Source: Tubulanus polymorphus (taxonomy: Eukaryota > Nemertea > Palaeonemertea > Tubulaniformes > Tubulanidae). From it: 64,000 nt of DNA. The notes under the pieces are model-generated. The model did no database searches, was not told where the DNA came from, and saw only the letters and a program-made list of their open reading frames with translations. The position numbers were made by a program, and so were the translations under genes. Shown piece after piece: positions 1-11,395 of this stretch (positions are counted from its first letter, which is position 1; the number at the start of each line of letters is the position of its first letter). Where the stretch lies: contig NC_134027.1 in NCBI RefSeq assembly GCF_964204645.1, forward strand, positions 2,840,485 through 2,904,484, in the 5' to 3' direction.

Positions 1-1507
<1,507 letters not shown>

Positions 1508-1972
1508 TGCTCTTTACACCTTTAAACTGTATATAATGTATTTTTCATTATCAGTTATATCAAAAATTCATAAAGACTAGTCTTTATGAATTTTTGGTTA
1601 TATGTTATTCTTTTTTTCATTAACATTTTGATGATGGTTAAACGCATTGATTTCGAACCTTTTTGTTCATTTACAATAATATTATTGCTGCTTTATTTCA
1701 ATAGTTTTGTGTTCAATGTTTATTTGTTTCCTCTGATTACGATGTTTTATGCTCAACCGAATCTGTTCTATAAGCGCTGATTCGTTCTTCTGTTCAAAAA
1801 TGTATATGACGAATGAATTGAAATCAGAATAAATGCAATGAATGAAATGAAATGAAATGAAATGAAAAACCAGTGTCTTTTAGTTAGTTTCTTCTTTTGC
1901 GTTTTGTTGTTTTGGGGTATCTCGGCAGATGTCACTATCATCGATTCCCGCCCAGCATCACTGATGGTAAAG
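1508..1972. other. RTCB 3' UTR and caveolin A upstream region
   Basis: A short AT-rich spacer between RTCB and the first caveolin. It contains an AATAAA at 1828-1833 that could end RTCB transcripts, then a pentanucleotide microsatellite at 1841-1865, about five units of AATGA. No coding exon is recognisable apart from a possible in-frame upstream extension of caveolin A starting at 1862. Confidence 0.6.
1841..1865. repeat. (AATGA)n microsatellite
   Basis: About five perfect AATGA units just upstream of caveolin A. The last unit supplies the ATG at 1862 that opens an in-frame upstream extension of that gene. Confidence 0.85.
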
Positions 1973-2881
1973 ATGGCTGATGACAAAGGAATACAATTAA
2001 CGGTTCAAGAGGAACCCTCCGAAATCAAATTCGAGAAGGCCAATCGCGATGTAAACGATCGGGATCCGAATAATATCAATGAACATTTACGAGTAAGTTT
2101 TTTCGAAGCTGGAATATTCCGTAGTGCTGCTTCTTCAGGCGGATATCTATGCTTATATTATGATAATTCTGATGAGAGACTTTTTAAAATTATATTTATA
2201 TGCATTCATTTCTAGCTCTCATTCGATGAAGTTTTTGGTGAACCCGATCCGGGTATATTTAGTTACGATCAAGTATGGGCGCTAAGTTATACAGTAAGTG
2301 ACAATATATTATCCGTGTTCTTTTTTGAAATTACCGAATGTATATTCATATAATACATAATGATGCCCAATTAAGTCGTTAGCCTAGGTCAGGATTCATT
2401 TTGTTATCTATTGATAAAATTGCTGTTTTTATTAAACGTCAGTCGTTTCATAAGTTCTGATTTCATATAACGTAGGGATTAAAGTGTGCATTGAAAATTG
2501 AAACAAGTAATATCATTTTAAATCAGTTAGCATCGAATATTGTCGACCACGCCCTTTGGGTCAATGTTCGTAACGCGTTACGCAGTTAATGATGCATATT
2601 TTATTCCCTGTTTTACTACATAGGTTTTTTCGGCGGTGAAATTGTGGACATACAGAATAACATCATTAATATGTGGCCTTCCGCTGATGGTTTTCTGGGG
2701 ATGTTATTTCGCCTGCCTCAGTTTCTGCACTATCTGGTGTTGCGCGCCTTGCTTCAGAGCTTACGAAATCGAGATGCATTGCACGAAGAAATTCTGGAAC
2801 GCGTTCGTCTCGGCAATTTACGGACCTTGTTGTGAAACAGCTGGACTTATTTTGTCAAAGATCAAAATCCAAAAAGTTTAA
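1973..2881 (+). CDS. Caveolin, tandem copy A
   Basis: Caveolins are hairpin-inserted membrane proteins that oligomerise and shape caveolae. Three exons, 1973-2092, 2216-2293 and 2624-2881, with two phase-0 introns, give 151 residues, the size of vertebrate CAV3. It starts MADDKG and continues with an acidic stretch (DRDPNNIN). Exon 2 holds FDEVFGEPDPG, the counterpart of the vertebrate caveolin signature FEDVIAEP. Exon 3 holds the scaffolding/membrane part: VKLWTYRITS, the hydrophobic hairpin CGLPLMVFWGCYFAC, then a cysteine-rich stretch (CTIWCCAPC, HC, CC) suited to palmitoylation. ATG 1973 was chosen because copies B and C start with the same MADD(K/R)G. An in-frame ATG at 1862 would add 37 residues with a signal-peptide-like core, which I regard as probably untranslated. 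Exon 3 is almost identical to that of copy B. Orthology to CAV1, 2 or 3 cannot be assigned. Confidence 0.93.
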
Positions 2882-3956
2882 ATTATAATGTTATACGTTA
2901 ATGTCGTGACGTATTACTCTTTGTACATGTATAAATTTTATATTCTATGGGCATTTGAACAATAACGCAAGCGCTTTAATATTGATGTTAACAAACGTGA
3001 CATTATTTATATCGACGTAGTTATGACTGTCTCCACCGCAGTAGTTTTGATAGATCTAGATTTGAAACAATTTCATAATAATATTGATGACAATATACGT
3101 AGTTTTCTCAAGTTACTGGTGATGATCATCTGTAAGGCGTCTAAAGTAAAGGCCTGAATAGAAAATACACGTACGTAAGCTATGTCATATATATTTAGAC
3201 CTTACAATTTCCCTTCCTAATCTATATCGCGAATAATGACATTTTTTATCGGATTTTTACCTGTGGCATGTTATCTATAACTACATAATGGAACCAAGCA
3301 AAAAATATTCGTTTTTTAGATGTATTCATATAGACAATCTTTTTAAGACTAAAAAGCTTTTTATTTTAATAAATTGATTTTAACTAAAATTTCGAAAAAT
3401 AGTCAAATGATGACGTTTACACTATTATATATCTCTGATATTTATATTGATGTATATTTCTATTTGATTCAAAAAATTATATATTTTTGTCTATACGCCG
3501 TGATAATCTTTTATTGGCCCCTTATTCTTTAATTTTCTGTCAATGACTTTATGACAATAAAGATATAAGTAATAACTAAATGTGTTTACTTAGTTATAGT
3601 TTGTTCATGGACTGAATAACGATTCGTTTTTAAGTCCATGGTTTGTCCGAGAATATACTCTATAATCTGATAATTGCGCTGTGGTTTTTGTTTGAGTGAC
3701 AAACTGATGGAGACATTGTGATTACGTGAGAGTCCCCTGGTAGAAAATCTGAATGGCTTTGTTCGTCCATATATAGGAGACTATTTGCCTGTGGGGATTA
3801 AAGGGACCATTGTATGTGAGCATGCTGTCACATGTTACTCATTGCGCGGGAAACATCTTTGTTTAGCGGCATCACTAGCTGCTCACTCAGACTGCTGCAC
3901 ACACTCGAAGTGTAACATTTATAGAGCTCACATCGCAACTGAAACAGACAGCAAAG
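2882..3956. other. Spacer between caveolins A and B with caveolin B promoter
   Basis: AT-rich non-coding DNA. It contains a short hairpin (CATGGACT at 3606-3613 pairing with AGTCCATG at 3633-3640). A TATA-like CCATATATAGG lies near 3768-3778, and an E2F-like GCGCGGGAAA at 3844-3853, which is 113 bases before the caveolin B start. No coding segment is recognisable. Confidence 0.55.
3844..3853 (+). promoter_or_regulatory. E2F-like site upstream of caveolin B
   Basis: GCGCGGGAAA matches the E2F consensus core on the complementary reading (TTTCCCGCGC). It sits 113 bases before the caveolin B ATG. Copy C has the same decamer 119 bases before its own ATG. Function is inferred from position and repetition only. 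Confidence 0.35.
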
Positions 3957-4669
3957 ATGGCTGATGACAAAGGAATACAATTAACCGTTCAGGGAGACTC
4001 TGCCGAAGTCAAGTTTGAGAAGGGGAATCAAAACCTAAACGAAAGGGATCCTAATAACATCAACGACCATTTGAGAGTAAGTGTATATACATCGTTTTAA
4101 AACAGATGGATATCGAATCCATTCCATTTTTCTATCAGAACAATTATATAATATGAAATGTGAAATTTCTAGGTTGCTTTCGATGAAGTGTTTGGTGAGC
4201 CAGATCCTGGAGTGTTCAGTTTTGATAAAATCTGGACGTTAAGCTATACAGTAAGTAAAATTTAGATTCCACTAGCTGGTCACCATGTGTGGCATCTGTA
4301 TCTACTACGTACATGTTATAAGTTCACATTGTGGATAAATAATTCAGCCACATTCGTTACAGGAGGAATCATTATTAATTCATACGTAAATCTTTATGAT
4401 CTGTATTATAGGTGTTCTCTGCGGTGAAATTGTGGACGTATAGAATTACATCGTTAATATGTGGCCTTCCGCTGATGGTTTTCTGGGGATGTTATTTCGC
4501 CTGCCTCAGTTTCTGCACGATCTGGTGTTGCGCGCCTTGCTTCAGAGCTTACGAACTGAATATGCATTGCGTGAAGAAATTCTGGAACGCGTTCGTCTCC
4601 TCGATCTACGGACCTTGTTGTGAAACAGCCGGACTTATTTTTTCGAAGATCAAGATTGAAAAAGTTTAA
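3957..4669 (+). CDS. Caveolin, tandem copy B
   Basis: Second caveolin of the cluster, same family role as copy A. Exons 3957-4076, 4173-4250 and 4412-4669 have the same lengths (120, 78, 258) and intron phases as copy A, giving 151 residues. Residues 1-40 are MADDKGIQLTVQGDS... with the acidic NERDPNNIND stretch. Exon 2 has FDEVFGEPDPGVFSFDK. Exon 3 repeats the copy A hairpin exactly through AYE, then ELNMHCVKKFWN. The DNA of exon 3 matches copy A with one mismatch over about 100 bases, including silent sites, whereas most of exon 1 and exon 2 is clearly diverged. A plausible AATAAA lies at 4914-4919. Recent duplication plus gene conversion with copy A is the simplest reading. Confidence 0.94.
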
Positions 4670-4913
4670 GACGATATCCGAGTGAACTGTGTCAAATTGA
4701 TTACTTCAGAGTGTTGTCGTGACCAATAGTTCTATGATGTTGTCAGTCGTGCGTGCTTTTAAACCCGCCAAAAAGTTAGATTTTAATTGGCAAGCCTACG
4801 AATGATAGATTCTATGTGTAACGAGGTGACAATCTGATAAATGATAAAGATTATTTCATTCTAGCTGATTTTGTATAGTAGTTAACTGAGGGAAATTTTA
4901 CGTAACACAAGCA

Positions 4914-4919
4914 AATAAA
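4914..4919 (+). terminator. Poly(A) signal of caveolin B
   Basis: AATAAA about 245 bases after the caveolin B stop, followed by T-rich sequence. It is the only canonical hexamer before caveolin C. Confidence 0.55.
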
Positions 4920-5035
4920 TATTTTTCTTTTATATACAAGATCTCGTCTTTATTCTTCAAATTTTGGGATTTTTAGCTGTATTTTACAAGGATAAATTCT
5001 ATAGTGTCGACTGCCGGATTTCAGACGAGCTGTTG

Positions 5036-5045
5036 GCGCGGGAAA
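5036..5045 (+). promoter_or_regulatory. E2F-like site upstream of caveolin C
   Basis: GCGCGGGAAA, identical to the decamer upstream of caveolin B and at nearly the same distance (119 bases) from the start codon. Here it is preceded by TTG, extending the match to the E2F consensus. Confidence 0.35.
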
Positions 5046-5154
5046 AAAGTATAGAATACGCGCGGGCCGACAGTTTGTTGCGCAACAAATTAATATGCGG
5101 TATATTCGACTACCCTGGCAAAGGTAGGCCTTCACTTTTGCAGATATGAAAAAG

Positions 5155-5778
5155 ATGGCTGATGATAGAGGCTTACAATTAAAAGTTCGGGGAGAAGATC
5201 CCGATGTTAGATTCGAGGGTGGAAGGCAAGTTTTAGACGAAAGAGATCCAAATGGCATCAATGACCATTTGCTAGTAAGTTTCCCCCATATTTATCTTAT
5301 ATGCATTTGCAGACACAAAAAAATATACTCGTCAATTTATCATAGGTCGCTTTCGATGAAGTGTTTGGTGAGCCGGACCCTGGTATTCACAGTTTTTACA
5401 AAGTTTGGACCCTTACTCACACGGTAAGCGACATTCTGAGAGTGAAATCGCTACTCTTAAATTGAAGAGATCGCGTACTATTTTAGTTCTTTATCTTAGG
5501 TTTACTCGGGAGTAAAACTATGGATGTACAGGCTGTTGACAGTAATATGCGGCATTCCTTTGATGATTATTTGGGGATGTTTCTTCGCGTGCGCCAGTTT
5601 CTGTACGATCTGGTGTTGCACGCCTTGTCTCAGAGCCATCGAACTCTACTATCACTGTCTCAAGAGGTGCGGGGTCGCGTGTATGGAAGCGATTTATGGA
5701 CCTTGCTATCAAGCAATCGGGCTTATTTTCTCAAAGATTCGGGTTGAACAGGTTGTTACTAATAAGCAAATGGTCTAA
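5155..5778 (+). CDS. Caveolin, tandem copy C, divergent
   Basis: Third caveolin of the array. Exons 5155-5274, 5346-5423 and 5500-5778 keep the intron positions of A and B. The product is about 158 residues because the C-terminus is extended past SKIRVEQV by VTNKQMV. The start is MADDRG; an in-frame ATG at 5146 would add MKK. Exon 2 has FDEVFGEPDPGIHSFYK, with THT replacing SYT at its end. The hairpin is CGIPLMIIWGCFFACASFC, followed by CTIWCCTPCLRA. It then diverges to ELYYHCLKRCGVACMEAIYGPCYQ, with cysteines in positions different from A and B. Divergence and the altered cysteine layout suggest an older, possibly specialised paralogue that has not taken part in the A/B conversion. Confidence 0.93.
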
Positions 5779-8518
5779 AGAAGGTCGTTATTATATCTTC
5801 ATAAATTTGACGCGCGGTCTACACGCAGACGCTGCATCATATCAATATTATTTCATGCAGATTTAGCGATTACTTTTCTCGATATTTTAGTGATTTGCAC
5901 TAAAATTCAATACTTTCGTTTAATTGTCGATACTGGGATATTTCCCGTAAAGACGCATATCTATTTTCAACATTCCAATTATTATCATTATTATTAATAT
6001 ATTACATAACATGATTAATCGTTTATTTATTCGCTGCAACAAGTGTTTCGTGCTGTATGGGCATCACTCCGCATAATTGTAAATATACATATTTTACCCG
6101 CTGCAAAATAAAGAATTCTTACGGTTCACTTGTATACAGGTATTCGTTTTTTGCCATTTTGATTCAATTCGTGCTGATATACGGAGTTAAAATAACCGTC
6201 AGGGTTCATTCTGATCGTGATGAGAATAAAATGCCGGACACAAAATACGGAAGCTTGCAAAAAACCACTGCAAAACACGAACAACTTCCTACATGAATAG
6301 CCGAGGAAAGGCCGCTCAACGAAACGAAAAAAAAGCTTTTTTTGTAAATAGCTGATAGTTATTTCAGGAATAAAGATTACATTTCAATAGTAATATCATA
6401 TATGGACAATTTAAGCAGCCCTAGGAATATTAATCCAAGGGATTAATATTCCTGGGGTTCGGATAAATAGCACACCATCAAATATGCGGCATCAATAATC
6501 GCACGATTTACCACGAAAGTGTATGATTTTAGAATCGGTTTTTGAAAGCTGCTTTACTTTAACCATGAACTCTGTTTTTGAGTCCGTGCCTTAACTTAAT
6601 CGTGTAACAATTTATTGTTTTTTTTTCCAACATATCCACCTTGCCTTGCATCATCATCATCAACCCAGTTCATAATATATTTATTTGACAAAACTATTAT
6701 TTATGAACCAACAACCAGCTGCCACTTCAATTTTGATTTCGATAAAAACCATTACCATCGTGTATGTCTGGTACGTGGAGCTTAATTTCAATAAAGTAGA
6801 TTTTTGTAATATCGAGGCTTTCCATATGCAAACAGCAATGCGTGAACATAGTCAACTACATGTAGAATATAAATCTATACATTATGCATTGAGAGAAATG
6901 ACGATTTTCAGCGGAAGTTGTAATTGACCTTTCCAGCCGTTGGACATGACCATATGCTACAGCTATCATCAAGCGAACATCTGGGCGAAGTGGAGACCTC
7001 ACCCTTGTTAGAATTACTAGGTCAATTACGATGTACCGACCATCATCATAAAGCTCACCAGGCAGATATAATTCATATACACTGATCGCATACACAACGC
7101 GCATCCTACAATAGCAGATCAGGTGCATACATACGTTACATGAAAACTCGTTCGGGCCTCGGTGAATGTTTTGATATTCATTTGAACATAATCCAAACAG
7201 CGATAAGAAAGGCTCGTATAATGCTTCCACCGATGAGTACATCACCACTTTTTGTAGTTAGACAGAACTAAGCCCTCGGGCTAAACACAAAGGCAGATCT
7301 ATAACGTCAAAATTATAGATCGTTCCACGTAAAAATGGACAGATTTATGGACATGGAATTCGGTATCTATTAATGTGAAATCTACGATCACAAATGAAGC
7401 GTATATCGATTATAAATATCGTATTATTGTCATCGCTGTAATGACTAGAAGCAACATGGAATCATCCCTAAATATAATCACCAACATTTTTTTCAGTTCC
7501 TATACATTTTATACAGCAAACCTTTTAAACTTTATGAACACAACGCAACAAATTCAATATCAACACAATTACAAATACGTACACTATAATTTCCCTATTA
7601 ATTACATTTCAGATATATTTACACAAGAAGAATTAGAGCATTGCCTCACAAAACAAAACGATGATTTATTGTCGTTGACACAAAATCAACAACTTTTTAG
7701 GTATAATTAGACTAAGCCAGATTGTAAAACATTGATTTTGTCTTCAAACTGAGTATATATTTATTTGATCATGACTGCCCAATAATAATAGTTGTATCAC
7801 ACATTGTCCACATTTCATATTACAAACGGTTCCATTATATACCATAAGGGACCGTTTCATAAAGTACAGGGATGCACAATGTACATAGGAGGGATAGCAC
7901 CATCCTTTCAATGCCAGTGCGCACTTGAAGAGAACAAATGTAAATATCATAATATCATATTGACTTTCATCGCACTTTATGAAAATCCCTTATATTGATC
8001 TAGCACCTAAATGAAGTTCCCACAGTTCACCAGAGAAATAATGATATAGCAGAAATTATAATTCCTTAAAGGAAACAATAACAGAAAATGATTTATCTAC
8101 ATACAAGTTACCATAGATATAATCGTATATACTAAAGCTTGGGAAGAATACTAGTACTTCAAGAGAACAAAACAAAGAAAGAATACATCTCTAAAATCGG
8201 ATATTTTTAAATCAAAATTGATAAAAACAAGAGCCCATTCGTGATCTTAAAAAATCAGAAAATTGAAAGCTTTTTCCCAACATTGAACAAAAACGATGTG
8301 ATCACGTATCATATTCGAATATACAGTCATATAGTGAGGAGCTTTAGTCTGTAGATGCTAAATCAGAGTGAATCGGAATTAAAATGCGCCATCATTCATC
8401 CAGACAAAACAAATGTGATGCACGACATCTGTTGATAAAAAGTAGAACCTGAATATATTACCGATCACATATAGGCATTGGAAGTCCTGTTTGAACTAAG
8501 ACTACAGTCTGTGTTTGA

Positions 8519-8520
<2 letters not shown>
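5779..8520. other. Intergenic region between caveolin C and the Rab gene
   Basis: Starts with the caveolin C 3' UTR (AATAAA at 6107-6112). After that it is AT-rich and lacks recognisable exons. It contains a 14-bp perfect hairpin at 6423-6453, a shorter wobble hairpin near 6564-6588 and a short (CAT)n run near 6650. Several open frames exist on both strands, the longest about 130 codons at 6856-7248 minus. None has family-like motifs, splice logic or codon use like the neighbouring genes. The right end probably includes Rab 3' UTR. Confidence 0.5.
6423..6453. repeat. Perfect 14-bp inverted repeat
   Basis: AGGAATATTAATCC at 6423-6436, a 3-base loop, then its exact reverse complement to 6453. 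It lies downstream of caveolin C. It could be a short-MITE remnant or an RNA stem in a long 3' UTR. Confidence 0.8.

Positions 8521-8562
<42 letters not shown>
8521..8562. repeat. (GCT)14 / (CAG)n repeat abutting the Rab stop codon
   Basis: Fourteen uninterrupted GCT units on the + strand. On the minus (sense) strand of the Rab gene this reads TAG CAG CAG CAG..., so the tract begins within the stop codon and stays in the reading frame. It is therefore 3' UTR of the Rab transcript, and readthrough would add polyglutamine. Confidence 0.97.
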
Positions 8563-10338
8563 ATGAACAACAACCCCAACCACGATTCATATTCTTTGTA
8601 TTAATAGTCACTCCTCGATTGTCTGGCGCGTTATACAAATTACTGTCACCTCCATGACGTTTTTTTAATTCCTGTAAAACATCAACGAATTAGAAACCAT
8701 TAAAAACGAATAATAAAAAAAACATGAACAAAGTACATTACGCTTGCCTCGTAACTTGTGGCATGGACAAATCTCTGAGGTATGCAAATTCCGAGGGAAT
8801 CAGAGCAAGGATGGGTCTTTATCATAATGAATTGGAGTATGAAAATATTATCGATTATCCTCTGTCCGAGGCAATCGACTCGCGGTACATGGAATCTACC
8901 ACTGATGTCAGAATAGATATGAAAATTCATAATTACGTACAATGGCCATTTTAATAAACGCTTCATCTACATTAGTATTGTCTTTAGCACTGGTTTCTAC
9001 GGCATCCATCATGTTTAAATGTTGGGCGAGTTCTTGAGCCTGTTCATCGTTAACTTCACGTAAACTTTCCAAATCTTTTTTATTCCCTACAAAATGATAA
9101 TGTGATGATAAATGAATGTGATTTTTGGTTAATTAACTAGAGGACTCATTCAGACAGCACTTCAAACACCACGGCATCTAGATGTGCTGTAAATTTGAAG
9201 AAATAACCGGGAATAATGGTATACAAACATGCAAGGGCTGAAGTGACAACCCTCACGACACAAATTTTCTATTCTCAAAAAGCAATTGAAATACGTCCCG
9301 AATAGGTCCTGACTACGATTCGGATAGGTCTGGCAGAATATCCACTTCACTTTTTTCTTGATTCTCAATTCAGTGAAACATCAACAGGTCAAACGCTACT
9401 GATTGCAGCGGGGTTTACTGCGTATCAGTTAATACGAACCTATAAGCAGTTGAACTACGTTAGAACCGGCGTATTTAAGAACATCTTCTTCCCATCTACG
9501 AACGTTGTCGAATGATTCTCGTTTAGTAATATCGTAAGCGATAACAACTCCATTAGCGCTCCTGTAGTAGCTCTGCGTGATCGTACGAAAACGTTCTTGT
9601 CCAGCTGTATCCCACACTTGTAACTGAAAATATTAAATAGAATAGATAATAATCGGTTTAATCAATATCAAGGACAAAGAAAGCTTGTCATCATCGAGGA
9701 GGGTCTCGATGATGCTTCAACAAGAACCTCTAAGACATGCATGATGTTTTCTCAATATTTTCAAATTACTGTGACTTTACAAACCCTCAGTTTGCTTATT
9801 TGAAGTGCTTTATTTAATTATTAAGTCTGCGCATGATGCGAACACTTGTAAGATTAGCAGAAAATGCCTCCATTTCACTTTGAAACTACTTAGTCATTAT
9901 AATACTACTGTGGCTCGTTAGCAACAAGACAACTTGAGCGAAGCATGTATCATCGCTTAGCAGTCAACAAAATCTTGACTTGTTCAGCAACTGTAGAGCG
10001 AATTTGAATATACGCATCTGGGTGCGTGGTTCATGCTCCAGACAAGATGACTGCGGGATGCCAGATGGAATATCGTCGTAGGTACCTTGGTCTTCAAACA
10101 ACAGCACGCTTTCAAATTTAAAAAGAATAAATCGTACCTTAACTCGTTTTCCATCGAGGTTTAAGGTTTTCATTGTGAAATCGACGCCTATCGTGCTTCC
10201 ATGTTTTTCCATAAAATTTCCAGTTTTGAACCTCTGAACGACGCATGTCTTTCCGACACCGGTATCACCGATTAACACTATTTTGAATAAATAATCGAAG
10301 GCGTCATCGTTATCTAGGGGTGAGTTCTGTTGAGCCAT
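8561..10338 (-). CDS. Rab19/43: Rab small GTPase, Rab19/Rab43 type
   Basis: Membrane-trafficking GTPase; family members act in Golgi and endosomal or phagosomal transport. Four exons on the minus strand, 10338-10138, 9623-9440, 9086-8941 and 8671-8561, join in frame to about 213 residues. All nucleotide-binding motifs are intact: GDTGVGKT (P-loop), the switch I threonine in [19 protein letters not shown] (switch II), NKKD and [26 protein letters not shown] and [13 protein letters not shown] place it in the Rab19/Rab43 group, as does the ending [11 protein letters not shown]...GWGCC. The C-terminus GCCS carries the paired cysteines for geranylgeranylation. A CAG tract begins at the stop codon. 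The gene is divergently oriented to TMEM168. Whether it is Rab19 or Rab43 needs a tree. Confidence 0.95.
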
Positions 10339-11395
10339 TTGTTTACATTTGAGTTAAAAAAGGACTATATTATATGAAAAGGATCACTAAAAAATAGGGG
10401 AAAATGGTGAAAACTGCACTCGAGATAGAGGAAACACTTCCTGGTTTTAACGGTGTTGTCTATATCGGATGGCCCAGGATCCCCTTTTGTAAAATGATGT
10501 GGTTCGAGTCCCGAGTTCGCGACGGGTTTTGTCATCTTAATTCTAACAGATATAGTTTTCTCTTTGTTCGATCTATTTTTTTCCAATCATATAGAAAATA
10601 AATCCTCTTAAATCAGTAGAAATTAATAATCTTTCAAAAATAGGTGACATTCAAAGATTGTTTTTATTATTCGCAACGAACCCCTCTGGTCCGGTCCATT
10701 TGTCCGACCCGTACTTCGTCTAACAGTAATCATTACGTCCGCGCTCAACAAATTATCTCGAAAATCACTGAACCATGAATAATGTAATTTTGTACAAAAC
10801 TATTGTTTAAAAAGGTATTGTTATTTGAAATCAGTTACAATTAATCATGCATTGAATTGCAAGTCGGGAGCAAGTGTGGACGTGATAGCTGATAAACGCT
10901 GGGCCTGGATAAAGCCGACTCGACACTGATCTGATGTAAAGTGACTGACATGACACTTCTCCAGGCCAGGGCCAGGCGAGCGATAGCCACTTGTTGAAAG
11001 TTGGCGTAGCACTAGCCAGCAGGGAATTATTCTACCATATTGTTGAGTTTTTTGGAGCTTGTTAATTCAGTTAGTGCCACATCAGTTAATGCCATAATTG
11101 TTGTTAAAAGAAACGAAATTGAATTTAGCACAATTTTTGGATGTTTGTTGTGTTGTTGGTATTATGGTCTACTAGTGAGGTTAACTTAAATTAGTTGGTA
11201 GGATTGGATAGGGTAAGAAGAGAAAAATAGTGCGGTGAATGTTACGGCCCGTCTGTTAAGATATTTTGAAAAGATGTAATTAACAAAGTCAGAGAAACAG
11301 TTTGAAAATCACTGTCCTGAAGGCAACCTCGCTGGAAAGAAGCCTAGAACCACCCATGATGTATAAACTGTTATTTCTGTCTTTCAGGTGCAACA
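10339..11395. other. Shared upstream region of the divergent Rab and TMEM168 genes
   Basis: About 1 kb between two start codons that face away from each other, so promoters of both genes should lie here. A GC-richer segment at about 10860-11020 includes a run of CCAGG-type motifs. A pyrimidine-rich acceptor (TCTGTCTTTCAG) ends at 11387, nine bases before the TMEM168 ATG, which implies a 5' UTR intron for TMEM168. A tRNA-like A/B-box pair at 10470-10511 is spaced too closely for a working tRNA. Confidence 0.5.

Larger units (their letters stand above)
4670..5154. other. Spacer between caveolins B and C
   Basis: Contains the caveolin B 3' UTR with AATAAA at 4914-4919. A GC-richer stretch at about 5030-5100 follows, with an E2F-like decamer. 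A splice-acceptor-like TTTTGCAG ends at 5143, just before the caveolin C start, so a 5' UTR intron is possible. No coding exon is seen. Confidence 0.5.

Noticed and set aside
2644-2835. Second open frame overlapping caveolin A exon 3
   Set aside because: It is an off-frame shadow of the conserved caveolin exon. The true frame carries the signature and hairpin.
6856-7248. 130-codon minus-strand open frame between caveolin C and Rab
   Set aside because: It has no domain or motif and no splice or promoter context. One frame of this length is expected by chance in this much AT-rich sequence.
10470-10511. tRNA-like A box (TGGCCCAGGAT) and B box (GGTTCGAGTCC)
   Set aside because: The boxes start only 31 bases apart, too close for a tRNA, and no acceptor stem pairs around them. 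At most it is a decayed tRNA-derived repeat.
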